64,000 nt of DNA from Sphingomonas sp. OK281 (GTDB lineage: Bacteria; Pseudomonadota; Alphaproteobacteria; Sphingomonadales; Sphingomonadaceae): the NCBI RefSeq assembly GCF_900115295.1, contig NZ_FOVZ01000006.1, forward strand, positions 62,001 through 126,000, read 5' to 3'. The position numbers were made by a program, and so were the translations under genes. Positions 9,147-17,472 of this stretch are shown here, in pieces. Numbering within the stretch: the stretch's first letter is position 1; each line of letters opens with the position of its first letter. A model generated the notes under the pieces. That model worked only from the letters and a program-made list of their open reading frames with translations, was not told the origin of the DNA and did no database searches.

Positions 9147-9506
9147 GTGGCGAGGTCGGGCGAGGTGGCGAAGCCGGGTGTCCTGACCACGCCGGACGGG
9201 CGCTATATCGTGGTCCGCGGACGATTATGGCGAACGGCGAACCCCGACCTTCCGGAAGGCGAACGGGACCGCCTGGTCAAGGCGCTGATGGCGGCGAGAC
9301 GTGACGTAGCCGCTGCGCGCAGGGCGAAGGACACGGGGGCGGAAGACGTCGCTCATGCCGCGGTCGATGCGGCGAAGCACGCATTGGGCGAGCGGGGGCC
9401 GGTCTGGTGGACCGATGGTGCACCAGACCTCAACCGCCACATGGCGCGAACCACGCCCTACGCTGCATGGTTCGCGGGTTCGAACGGCGACGTGGATCCG
9501 GGGTAA
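9147..9506 (+). CDS. Conserved hypothetical protein
   Basis: This 119-residue protein starts at a GTG immediately after the kinase stop; a second GTG at 9165 has better upstream sequence. The N-terminal part (T-P-D-G-R-Y-I-V-V-R-G-R-L-W-R) is followed by an alanine/arginine-rich helix and a conserved end with R-G-P-V-W-W-T-D-G-A-P-D-L-N-R. I recognise this as a protein widespread in Sphingomonadaceae with no known role. The zero-base spacing suggests transcription and perhaps translational coupling with the LOV kinase. Confidence 0.75.
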   Translation: MARSGEVAKPGVLTTPDGRYIVVRGRLWRTANPDLPEGERDRLVKALMAARRDVAAARRAKDTGAEDVAHAAVDAAKHALGERGPVWWTDGAPDLNRHMARTTPYAAWFAGSNGDVDPG

Positions 9507-9543
9507 TTCCGCTCTCGTGCGGTCACTCGGATCGCCGTCTATC

Positions 9544-9849
9544 TCAGGCCTTGGCGACCTCGTCTGCATCGAATTCCGCGAATGCGGCCTTCACATCGGC
9601 GGCGCGGTCGGCGTCCTGGATATCGACCGACACGACGATCCGTCCCTCCAACTCGGCATCTTCACGCGAACCGGGCGTAGGCTCCGCGCCCTTGGTATCG
9701 GATCCGGCTTCGTCGACACCGGCGCTGTTGCGGCTGTCTTCGGTCGTGATGAAGATGTCGGTCCGCTCGATCCCGTGCTCCTGGACGAGGCGTTCGACGG
9801 TCATCTCGGCCTCGCGGCGCGTATCGAACTTTGCGGTGAAACTTGGCAT
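9544..9849 (-). CDS. Conserved hypothetical protein, small alpha/beta
   Basis: This 101-residue acidic protein starts at the ATG at 9849, with AGGAG 8 bases upstream. It begins F-T-A-K-F-D-T-R-R-E-A-E-M-T-V-E-R-L-V-Q, reads like a small ferredoxin-like alpha/beta fold, and ends in a repeat-like alternation of beta strand and helix (V-V-S-V-D-I then A-D-V-K-A-A-F). Similar proteins occur across alphaproteobacteria without a function. It converges with the preceding gene. Confidence 0.7.
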   Translation of the reverse strand: MPSFTAKFDTRREAEMTVERLVQEHGIERTDIFITTEDSRNSAGVDEAGSDTKGAEPTPGSREDAELEGRIVVSVDIQDADRAADVKAAFAEFDADEVAKA

Positions 9850-10209
9850 TTGCGGTCTCCTGTTCCTGCGGACAGAGAACGGACGACAGCGCGCGACGAT
9901 CCGAGGTCCCGGCAATAGGCTTCACGGTCGCGACGCGTTCCACCGGCTTGACCGATCCTCATGACGGAAAGGTGGGCTGCCGGATAAAGGCGGATGTCGC
10001 GGACGATATTCTAGGCGCCCCCCGAGGCGCCATCGCACGGCCATAACGCTGAGCGCCCCGCCCACGACTGCCAGATGTTCGGCCCCGCCGCCCCGCCTAT
10101 CATGGCGCGGAGACGCGCGTCCCGACTACCGACGACTGTCGTCTGGCCGAGAACGCCGTTCGTCGACTTCGAATGGCCGCCGTGTCTCCCCCCGGTGCGA
10201 CACGCTCGC
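9850..10209. other. Spacer with no recognised gene
   Basis: About 360 bases lie between the start of the small hypothetical gene and the stop of the first siderophore receptor. I see no convincing coding frame, tRNA or strong hairpin, only an ordinary GC-rich spacer that includes the promoter of the small hypothetical gene. Confidence 0.5.
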
Positions 10210-12393
10210 CTAGTAATGATAGCGCAGCGTCAATGTAACGTTCCGCGGCTCACCGAAGGCGAGTTGATCGTAGAAGCCGATCTGGGAATAATATTTCTTA
10301 TTGAAGGCGTTCTCGACATTCGCTTGAAGCGACAGGCCATTTGCCAGTTGGTATCGCGCCATCAGATTAACGAGCGCGTACGGCCTGACTTCGAGACGTT
10401 CGGGCTCACCCGTGACCGGGTTCGTCGTGTCGGTATAGCTCAACCCCTCCCAATTCACGCCACCGCCGACGGCGAGCCCTTCCAGCGCTCCCGCGAACCG
10501 ATATGTGGAGAACACCCGGAGAAGTTTCTGCGCGAACAGCGTGTTGATACGCTTGTCGTCCGCGTCCTTCGCACTGAACTGGGTATAGTTGCCACTCACC
10601 GCCCAGCCGGGCAGGATCTCGCCATTGGCCTCGATCTCGAAGCCGGTACTGCGCGCACCGTTGGCGGCGTAATAGGCCTGATTGATCGTTCCGGGGACGA
10701 GGTAGCCGGTATCGACCTGCGCGAGATTGTCCTGTTCGATGCGGAACACCGACAGCGCGGTATTGAGCGCACCGCCAAAGAAGCGGCTCTTGAGCCCCGC
10801 CTCGTAGTTCACGCCGTACACCGGCGCCAGGAAGCCACCGTTGCGATCCTGGCTGCTCTGCGGCTGGAATATCTTCGAATAGCTGGCGTAGAGGGTCTGC
10901 CCTGGAACGACATCGTACAGCGCACCGGCATAGGGCAGGAACCGGTTACGATCGCCGAAATCCGCGTTGGTCCCATAGGATACGCCGATGCGTTCCCAGG
11001 AACTGAGTCGTCCTCCCAGGATGACCTTGAACCGGTCGCTGACCGACAACCGGGTCGCGCCGAAATAGCCCCATTGCTTCGTGCGCCAATCGACGTCGTG
11101 TGAACGTGCACCCCATGCCGGTTCCGCATAGGACCCGTCCCATGTGTAGAAGTTGCCGATCGGATCGAGATTGCCATAGTCGGGCGGGAAGCCGTAGAAA
11201 TCGAGCGTCTGGCGCGCGAAACTTGTCCCCAGGATCACCTCGTGCTCGCGCCCGAGCAACTTGAACTTGCCATTCAGGCGTGCGCCCAGGTCGATTTGCT
11301 TGAGATCGCCTCGATAATTGGCCGGCGAGGGGTTCATGCCAAGACCCGTCGCCTTGTCTACCTGCCCGTAAAGATACAGCAACCGCATGTCGCTCTGGTT
11401 GCGCGAATAGCTGCCGTAGAGCTTCAGCGCCCAGTCGCTTCCGATGGTCTGGGTCAGATTGGCGAAATACGTCTGATTGGTCGACGACCACCGCGTCCAG
11501 TCGGCGCCGATGGTCTTCGAGCGCGACCAGTCGGTGCGGGTGCCATCGCTGTTCCACACCGGCAAGCCACCCCAGAGCGTTCCTCGCGGCGCGTTGTCCT
11601 GATAGCTGGCGCCGATACTCAGCGCAGTGTTGCGGGTCAGATCGGCGTCGAGAACACCATAGAGAACGAGCTTCTTATTGTGGAGGAAATCGATGAAGGA
11701 ATCGCCTTCCTCGTATTTCGCGACACCACGCACCCGCACATCGCCGTTGCCCGCTACCGGGGCGGTCACGTCGAGCATGCCGAAATAGTTGTTCCAGCGA
11801 CTTCCCGCTGCGGTCAGGGTAGCGGTGAACGTGCGGCTGTCGGCGTGTTTTCGCACGAGGTTCACCGATGCCGAGGGGTTGCCCGCGCCCGATAGCAGGC
11901 CGGTTGCGCCACGCACGATCTCGACCCGTTCGTAAAGGCCGACGTCGATCTCCGACTCGCCCGCGCTGTAACCCGCATCCCACTGCAGTGGGACGCCATC
12001 GATCTGGTAATTGTCGATCGCGAAGCCGCGCGCGGAAAAGCCATTGCGGGTACTGTCGAACGCCTTGGCCGACACGCCGGCGGCGTTGTTGATCACGTCG
12101 CTCAACGTGCGGATCGCCTGGTCCTCGAGCCGTTGCGCAGTCATCACGGTGACCGATTGCGGCGTTTCCTGGATCGTCAGCCCCAGACCGGTCGCAGACG
12201 ATAACTGGTCGTTGGTCGTATACGATCCCGTCACGACGATATCGGCGTTGGCCGCTGCCTCCGTCTCGTCGTTCTCCGGCGGCTTCTGTGCCACCTGAGC
12301 ATGGACGGAAACACTGCCACCGATCAGCAGGCTTGCCCTGGCGACGAACGCCAGTTCACGAAAGAGCGAGCCACGGCCCCCCAATATGCGCAT
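10210..12393 (-). CDS. TonB-dependent siderophore receptor, FhuE/FpvA type
   Basis: This outer-membrane ferric-siderophore importer has 727 residues. It has a signal peptide (ending near V-H-A-Q), a TonB box (A-D-I-V-V-T-G), and the plug signature E-T-P-Q-S-V-T-V-M-T. R-G-F-A-I-D-N-Y-Q-I-D-G-V-P follows, shared with hydroxamate receptors such as FhuE. The 22-strand barrel ends in an aromatic residue (L-R-Y-H-Y), as needed for BAM recognition. A Fur-box-like site lies 32 bases before the ATG, so iron repression is likely. A second receptor lies upstream on the same strand. Confidence 0.92.
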   Translation of the reverse strand: MRILGGRGSLFRELAFVARASLLIGGSVSVHAQVAQKPPENDETEAAANADIVVTGSYTTNDQLSSATGLGLTIQETPQSVTVMTAQRLEDQAIRTLSDVINNAAGVSAKAFDSTRNGFSARGFAIDNYQIDGVPLQWDAGYSAGESEIDVGLYERVEIVRGATGLLSGAGNPSASVNLVRKHADSRTFTATLTAAGSRWNNYFGMLDVTAPVAGNGDVRVRGVAKYEEGDSFIDFLHNKKLVLYGVLDADLTRNTALSIGASYQDNAPRGTLWGGLPVWNSDGTRTDWSRSKTIGADWTRWSSTNQTYFANLTQTIGSDWALKLYGSYSRNQSDMRLLYLYGQVDKATGLGMNPSPANYRGDLKQIDLGARLNGKFKLLGREHEVILGTSFARQTLDFYGFPPDYGNLDPIGNFYTWDGSYAEPAWGARSHDVDWRTKQWGYFGATRLSVSDRFKVILGGRLSSWERIGVSYGTNADFGDRNRFLPYAGALYDVVPGQTLYASYSKIFQPQSSQDRNGGFLAPVYGVNYEAGLKSRFFGGALNTALSVFRIEQDNLAQVDTGYLVPGTINQAYYAANGARSTGFEIEANGEILPGWAVSGNYTQFSAKDADDKRINTLFAQKLLRVFSTYRFAGALEGLAVGGGVNWEGLSYTDTTNPVTGEPERLEVRPYALVNLMARYQLANGLSLQANVENAFNKKYYSQIGFYDQLAFGEPRNVTLTLRYHY

Positions 12394-12424
12394 AAATCAC
12401 CACCCCGATATTGGCTCGCATCGC

Positions 12425-12443
12425 TAATGCGAACTATTCTCAA
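12425..12443 (-). promoter_or_regulatory. Fur-box-like site
   Basis: On the minus strand the site reads TTGAGAATAGTTCGCATTA. It contains the inverted arms TGAGAA and TTCGCA, very close to the TGAGAATnATTCnCA form seen before siderophore receptors in gamma- and alphaproteobacteria. It lies 32 bases before the receptor ATG at 12393. Binding by Fur is inferred. Confidence 0.6.
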
Positions 12444-12580
12444 ATCGGGTAGGCGTCCTTGCAAACCCAGTCAATGCGGCAACAGTGCGATCACGTCAGT
12501 CCTGCGAGGTACGCGCGATGGACAAGCGGGAAGGTCGGTCCCGCTGTATGTGCCGCGTGTCGCGACAGGGCGTGGCCACT

Positions 12581-14668
12581 TTAAAGATCGAAAGACGCCG
12601 ATACCCTGACCGTGCGCGCCGCACCGACGTAGAGGGTCGTGCCACCTGTCGCCCAATATCGCTTGTCCGTCAGATTGTCCCCGTTCACGCGGAGGGTCAG
12701 CGTCCTGCCGTCCTCGAGCGGGACACGATAACTGGCACCTGCACTGTAGGTCACGAAACCGGGCAGGCGGGCCAAGTTGGCGGCGTCGGCGAAGCGGGTG
12801 CCGGTGTAATAGGCTCCGGCATTGATCGCGAGGCGATCCCATGCGGGGGGGCGGTACTGGGCGAACGCCGAACCTGACCAGCGAGGCGCGTTGAGCACGC
12901 GTTTGCCGTCGAGCGAGGTCGAGCCGGTCCGCTGCTGGATCGCGTCGAGATACTGCCCGGTAAGCGAGACATCGAAGCCATGGCCGATCGCGCCGAGAAC
13001 CGATCCTTCGATACCCCGGTGCTTAGCGCGTCCGTTGGCGACATAGACGTGGGCCGCATCGGTATAGGCAAGCGCACGGTCGATATCGAACCACGACAGC
13101 GAGGCCGTGGCGCCCAGGATCGTGGCGCGCGCACCGATTTCCCATTGGCGGCTGCGCGCCGGTCCCAGCGTCTCGCCGACATTGGCTGTCCCGTCCGGCG
13201 CAACGCCGGCGCTTTCGAGACCCTGAATGTACGAGGCGTACAGGCTGGTCGCTGCGGTCGGATGCAGGATCAGCGCGGCCGTGGGCGTGACGGCGTGAGT
13301 CGTATAGTCGGCGCCGCTGGCCCGCGTCCGGTAGCTGACTCCGCGGACGCCACCGACGATGTCGATGCTCTTGCCAAGTGACATGACATCCATGACATAG
13401 GCGCCGGTGTCGTTCACCGTGTTGCCGCGGTTCACGGCGCGCGAGGCGACCACCAGGCTCGACAGATCGACCGACACCGGATCGTAGAGGTTCTGCGCGA
13501 CGGCTGCATATCTCACCTGCTGCTGGTCGCCCCGGTACTGCCGCGTCGTTGCCACGCCGACCAGGAGGTCGTGATCGACCGGCCCGGTCGCGAACGTCCC
13601 CGCCAGTTCGCCCCGGACGTAGCGGTTCTGCCAGAACTGACCCGGCGTGTCCGTCAGCGTGAGACGCCCGGCGCCGGTCGCGAGGTTGATCGTGCCGAGC
13701 GTCGCGATCATGCGATCCCGGTACGCGTTCGCGATGCCGCCCTCGACACGCGCGGACCAGCCGGATGAGATTCGGTAGTCGGCACGGGCAACCACGTTCA
13801 GGCCTTGCGTCGTGAAAGGCGCGCCATCGGGTGCATAGCGTTGCCGCGGCGAGGGAACCGCAGGCAGGGTTATGACGCCGCCCACCGCAGCGGGAAGCGT
13901 GATGCCACCCGGCTCCTCGCCTTTGCGACGGTAGTATTCGGCGTCGGCATGAAGCGTGAGGCGATCGCTTGCGGTCCAGTCGACCGCGCCGCTCAACACC
14001 TGCCGGTCGCCGCCGACGCCATCGGTGGTCGATCGCGTACGGGCCGAGAAGGCGTTGACCCGCAGACCGAGCTGGCGTGCGCTGCCGAAGCGCCGGCCGA
14101 CGTCCACGCCGCCGCCAAAGCCGCCCTCGCTATCGCCGATCCCGTAGACGGCGGTCACGTCGCGTGCCCCGGCGCGCTTGGTCACGAGATTGGCGACGCC
14201 AGACGGCGTCGCGATGCCGTAGTACAGAGCGGACGCCCCTTTGAGCAGTTCGACCCGCTCCTTGTCTTCCAAGGGCATCGGCGCAAAGTTGACGATCGGC
14301 AGGCCGCCGTTCAGCCGGTAATTGGTTTGCGCATCGATCGCGATGCCCCGCGCCAGAAAGGTGTTGCTGTTGAACGGGCTGGTCGTCTGCTGCGTCACGC
14401 CAGGCGTGTTGCGCAACGCATCGTCCAGGCCCAGCGCGCCCTGATCGTTCAAAAGGGCGCGGTCCACGACGTTGACCGTCGCGGGGGTATCGAGCACGCT
14501 GCGATTGCGGAACGCGCCGACCTGAACCGTGTCGACGCCGTAGCTGGGCACCGCCCCCGTGACCACGATCTCCTCGTCGAGCGAGCGTTCTCTGGGGAGC
14601 GTCGGTCGGCCCTGAGCGGCAGGCACAACGCTGCCTGCCGCTGCGGCAGCGAGCATGAAGGAGAGCAT
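12581..14668 (-). CDS. TonB-dependent siderophore receptor
   Basis: This outer-membrane receptor has 695 residues. A short signal peptide ends near A-A-Q-G. It has a TonB box (E-E-I-V-V-T-G), plug motifs D-T-P-A-T-V-N-V-V and L-L-N-D-Q-G-A, then A-R-G-I-A-I-D and R-V-E-L-L-K-G-A-S-A-L-Y-Y-G. The barrel ends in S-A-S-F-D-L. It is more divergent than its neighbour but clearly a siderophore receptor. The cargo cannot be told from sequence. It lies 187 bases upstream of the Fur-box receptor gene and has a weak palindrome in its own upstream region. Confidence 0.9.
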   Translation of the reverse strand: MLSFMLAAAAAGSVVPAAQGRPTLPRERSLDEEIVVTGAVPSYGVDTVQVGAFRNRSVLDTPATVNVVDRALLNDQGALGLDDALRNTPGVTQQTTSPFNSNTFLARGIAIDAQTNYRLNGGLPIVNFAPMPLEDKERVELLKGASALYYGIATPSGVANLVTKRAGARDVTAVYGIGDSEGGFGGGVDVGRRFGSARQLGLRVNAFSARTRSTTDGVGGDRQVLSGAVDWTASDRLTLHADAEYYRRKGEEPGGITLPAAVGGVITLPAVPSPRQRYAPDGAPFTTQGLNVVARADYRISSGWSARVEGGIANAYRDRMIATLGTINLATGAGRLTLTDTPGQFWQNRYVRGELAGTFATGPVDHDLLVGVATTRQYRGDQQQVRYAAVAQNLYDPVSVDLSSLVVASRAVNRGNTVNDTGAYVMDVMSLGKSIDIVGGVRGVSYRTRASGADYTTHAVTPTAALILHPTAATSLYASYIQGLESAGVAPDGTANVGETLGPARSRQWEIGARATILGATASLSWFDIDRALAYTDAAHVYVANGRAKHRGIEGSVLGAIGHGFDVSLTGQYLDAIQQRTGSTSLDGKRVLNAPRWSGSAFAQYRPPAWDRLAINAGAYYTGTRFADAANLARLPGFVTYSAGASYRVPLEDGRTLTLRVNGDNLTDKRYWATGGTTLYVGAARTVRVSASFDL

Positions 14669-14759
14669 CGGAACCCTTTTCTATTGAACTGCGCTGCGGC
14701 TAGCGTCTTTGCGATTGCCTATCAATAGCGATTGAAGAGCGATCGATATCAAGCGCGGT

Positions 14760-15140
14760 AGTTGCCTGCCGGCTTCACGGCCGCTCGGGCGCCACCTAAC
14801 CCCGGTGCGCGTGCCGACCGCCAACGTCTCACGCCGGAATGTCTGTCGGCAGGTCGACGCGCGTATAGCCCGCGATGCTATAGGTATTGGCAAGGTCGCC
14901 CTCCGCTTGCCGACCCGGGTCGTACCCGCACTCAGCATGATTCCTGATAGCGGGTCGGGCGCCCGGTAGGTGGCCCACAGGCTTGCGCTGAACTCGGGTA
15001 CCCCGCGCAGGCGGTCACCGACCGCGATGACGCTGTCGCTGGTCAATTCGCATCGAGATAGCCGGCGTTGGCGATCATCCGCCAGCCCGGCAGGATCTCG
15101 CCGCTGAGGTCGATCTCGGCACCACGCACGCGCTGCTACC
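14760..15140 (-). pseudogene. Remnant of a TonB siderophore receptor (C-terminal third)
   Basis: Read on the minus strand, three frames in succession give parts of one receptor barrel. 15135-15043 gives G-A-E-I-D-L-S-G-E-I-L-P-G-W-R and A-N-A-G-Y-L-D-A, then a stop. 15041-14908 gives V-P-E-F-S-A-S-L-W-A-T-Y and S-A-G-T-T-R-V-G-K-R. 14900-14829 gives G-D-L-A-N-T-Y-S-I-A-G-Y-T-R-V-D-L-P. Joined, these match the end of an FhuE/FpvA-type receptor. At least two frameshifts are visible, and the N-terminal two thirds is missing, replaced by the dps gene. Confidence 0.8.
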
Positions 15141-15176
15141 GCATCTTCGCTGCCTTCGAAGATCGGGCGCGCGGGC

Positions 15177-15671
15177 TTACCGGCCGACTTCGAAGAGGAA
15201 CCATGCACGGCGTTCCGCCTCGTCGGTCCAGGCATCGATCAGGCCGGACGTCGCATTATCCCTGGCGTCGTCCGCAACGTCCTTGGCACGGCGAAGCGAC
15301 TCGACCAAATGAAGGTTGTCGGCACGGAGTTCGCTCAGCATGGCCTGCGGCGTCACGAACTCGGCATCGTTGTCCTTGATGGTTTGGTGGCGTGCGATGT
15401 CGCCGATCGACCGGATCGTCGTGTTGCCGGTCTTTCGGGCGCGCTCGGCAATCGCGTCGGTGCCAGCGAGGATCTGTGCGGCCTGTTCATCGAGCAGCAG
15501 GTGATAGTCCCTGAAATAGGGTCCGGAGACGTGCCAGTGGAAGCTCTTCGTCTTCAGGTAGATCGCATAGCTGTCAGCCAGTATGACTTTCAGGGCATCG
15601 GCGACGGTCATCGTCGCGCATTCGTCGAGATCGGACGGTGTCGGATTGGCGGCGGCACTGGTCTTCGTCAT
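15177..15671 (-). CDS. dps: Dps family ferritin-like DNA-protection protein
   Basis: This 164-residue protein should form a dodecamer that stores iron and quenches peroxide. Ferroxidase-site residues are visible in K-S-F-H-W-H-V-S-G-P and in L-L-L-D-E-Q-A, the pair of helices that carry the inter-subunit iron ligands. The ATG at 15671 follows AAGGA by about 10 bases; longer in-frame extensions overlap the upstream reductase and do not resemble Dps. It follows the sulfite-oxidase-like/reductase pair on the same strand, at the edge of the redox-defence region next to the iron-uptake genes. Confidence 0.93.
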   Translation of the reverse strand: MTKTSAAANPTPSDLDECATMTVADALKVILADSYAIYLKTKSFHWHVSGPYFRDYHLLLDEQAAQILAGTDAIAERARKTGNTTIRSIGDIARHQTIKDNDAEFVTPQAMLSELRADNLHLVESLRRAKDVADDARDNATSGLIDAWTDEAERRAWFLFEVGR

Positions 15672-15699
15672 TGGTCTGATGTCCTTGGTCACTGCGCCT

Positions 15700-16446
15700 C
15701 TAGCCACCGTAGCGCTCGGTCTTGATGATGGAGGGGGGCAGGCCGGCCAGCAGCGCGCCTTCGGTCGCGATGTTGACGAAGCCGTTGGACCCGCAAACGA
15801 AGACTTGGCTCGGTTTTCGGTGAAGCCGCGCCACGATGTCCTGGACCATCGCGCCATCGATCCGTCGCCCGAAGTCCGCTGGGCGGATCGGTTCTTCGCG
15901 CGTGATCGCCAACGCGAGGACGAATGCCGGATCGCTGATCTCGGTGGAATGAAGCTCTTCTGAAAAGAGCACGTCCGCCGCGGTCCGTGCGGACAGAAGC
16001 AGCGCCGTCGGCACCGCCGGGGACAGCGTTCGGCGATGCCGGATCATCGCCATCAACGGCACGAGGCCGGAGCCTGCCCCGATCAAGAGCACCGCGTCCA
16101 CGGCAGGGTCGGGCCACAGGAAGTGGCCGCCGAGCGGACCACGAAGCTCGATTTCGTCGCCGATCGCCGCGACTTCGTGAAAGTATGACGACACCTCGCC
16201 ATCCGGCAGGCGCTCGATCGCGAGCTCGATGGTCGGGGACGAGGTCGCCGCCGAGGCGATCGAGTAGCTCCGCATCGCGCTGTAGCCATCGGGCGCGGTC
16301 AGCCGGACATCGACGTGCTGACCCGCGATGTGCGCGAACGGTTTGCTCAATCGCAGGAAGAAGCTCTTGATGCTCGGTGTCTGCTGGACGATGTCCTCGA
16401 TGACGCACGACTGCCACGACACGGTTTGCGCGCTGCCCTCAGTCAT
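15700..16446 (-). CDS. Ferredoxin/flavodoxin-NADP reductase-like oxidoreductase
   Basis: This 248-residue flavin-dependent electron-transfer enzyme has an FAD site with the R-S-Y-S-I-A-S motif near residue 60. A phosphate-binding G-A-G-S-G-L-V-P segment marks the NAD(P) domain, and V-F-V-C-G-S-N-G-F lies near the end. No 2Fe-2S domain is present. It starts inside the end of the sulfite-oxidase-like gene (8-base overlap, ATG at 16446), so the two are translationally coupled. It probably supplies electrons to, or takes them from, the molybdenum enzyme. Confidence 0.88.
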   Translation of the reverse strand: MTEGSAQTVSWQSCVIEDIVQQTPSIKSFFLRLSKPFAHIAGQHVDVRLTAPDGYSAMRSYSIASAATSSPTIELAIERLPDGEVSSYFHEVAAIGDEIELRGPLGGHFLWPDPAVDAVLLIGAGSGLVPLMAMIRHRRTLSPAVPTALLLSARTAADVLFSEELHSTEISDPAFVLALAITREEPIRPADFGRRIDGAMVQDIVARLHRKPSQVFVCGSNGFVNIATEGALLAGLPPSIIKTERYGG

Positions 16447-17044
16447 TGGTGTATCGCTGCTCGCGCCACGGATCGCCGTAGATATGGTAGCCGTGTCCTT
16501 CCCAGAATCCCGGCTCGTCGCGCGTCGTGAATTGCAGCGCGTTCACCCATTTGGCGGACTTCCAGAAGTAGAGATGCGGGACCAGAAGGCGCGCCGGCCC
16601 TCCGTGATCGCGTGAAAGCGGCTTGCCCGCATAGGTGAGGGCGACCATCGCTTTGCCCGATAGAAGGTCCGCCAGCGGCACGTTGGTCGAATACTTATCG
16701 TAGCAGTGCGCCAACACGAAATCCGTGGGCCGATCGAGCCCGGCATCGGCGAGGATGTCTTCGACGAGTACGCCCTCCCAGGCGGTATCCAGCTTGGACC
16801 AGGAGGTGACGCAGTGAATGTCCCGGGTCACCTTCGTCTTCGGCAGCGCGTTGAATTCGCTCCAATTCCAGACTTTGACGGGCTTTGGACCGATCTTGAC
16901 CGTGAATTTCCAATCGGAGGGCTCCACGTGCGGCGTGGGGCCGGCAGACAGGACGGGGAAATCCTCCACGAGATGCTGTCCGGGTGGGATTCGGCTCGAC
17001 TGGTCGCCGCTTGAGCCGCGGCCGGTAAATCCCCTGGTGACCAT
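16439..17044 (-). CDS. Sulfite-oxidase-like molybdopterin oxidoreductase
   Basis: This 201-residue protein covers only the Moco-binding domain of the sulfite oxidase/YedY family. The molybdenum-ligating cysteine is in I-H-C-V-T-S-W-S, with D-H-G-G-P-A-R-L-L-V-P further on. No signal peptide is seen, so it should act in the cytoplasm, unlike MsrP/YedY. A strong AAGGAGG precedes the ATG. The overlapping downstream flavin reductase suggests a two-component reductase. The substrate (for example a sulfoxide or N-oxide) is not known. Confidence 0.88.
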   Translation of the reverse strand: MVTRGFTGRGSSGDQSSRIPPGQHLVEDFPVLSAGPTPHVEPSDWKFTVKIGPKPVKVWNWSEFNALPKTKVTRDIHCVTSWSKLDTAWEGVLVEDILADAGLDRPTDFVLAHCYDKYSTNVPLADLLSGKAMVALTYAGKPLSRDHGGPARLLVPHLYFWKSAKWVNALQFTTRDEPGFWEGHGYHIYGDPWREQRYTND

Positions 17045-17472
17045 TACGAACCTCCTTGCTTGTTACGACAGACCGGAACCGGCTTCACCTCAGAACCTCG
17101 TTCAAGATCCTTGCGCGCACAACCGTCTAGCGGACCGGTGCACTCCGACGCGCCATGGTTGCAGATGGATTATAGCGTCAAGCCAGTCTGATTTTGCAAT
17201 AACCGCGCAAATATTTCGGTGTTTTCCAAATCATGGAAAATGCGGTGGAATCGAGTAGGTAGTATCTTCGATATTTCGACTTGTATGCCTCATAACTCGG
17301 TAAGTGCAACCCGAGGTGTAAGGTATGGAAACTATGTTCAGCCGCTATTGGAGTTACGCCAATCAGGCATTCATAGTACGGCGGACGAAACCGCCGAACC
17401 GCAAGTGTAATTCCAGAAAAGTGTCGATTTGATCGGCCAACACCTTTGGATACGGCAAGTCGGAGAAACCTG
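17045..17472. other. 428-base divergent spacer, AT-richer, with inverted repeats
   Basis: This is the promoter region between the Moco enzyme and the quinone-reductase-like gene. It holds a perfect 7-bp inverted repeat at 17222-17240 (TTTTCCA-AATCA-TGGAAAA) and a CGGCGG-N6-CCGCCG hairpin at 17379-17396. Base composition is visibly lower in GC than the flanking genes. No convincing coding frame is seen. Confidence 0.55.
17222..17240. promoter_or_regulatory. Inverted repeat, candidate regulator site
   Basis: TTTTCCA-AATCA-TGGAAAA has perfect arms and lies in the middle of the divergent spacer, 182 bases before the Moco gene start and 233 before the quinone-reductase-like gene. The regulator is unknown; the nearby LysR or MarR proteins are possible. 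Confidence 0.35.

Noticed and set aside
14712..14730. Second Fur-like site before the receptor gene that starts at 14668
   Set aside because: ATTG-N5-CAAT arms are short and the match to a Fur box is weak; not listed as a feature.
17219..17410. Plus-strand open frame of 63 codons in the Moco/quinone-reductase spacer
   Set aside because: No ribosome site and it covers regulatory repeats; composition is not gene-like.
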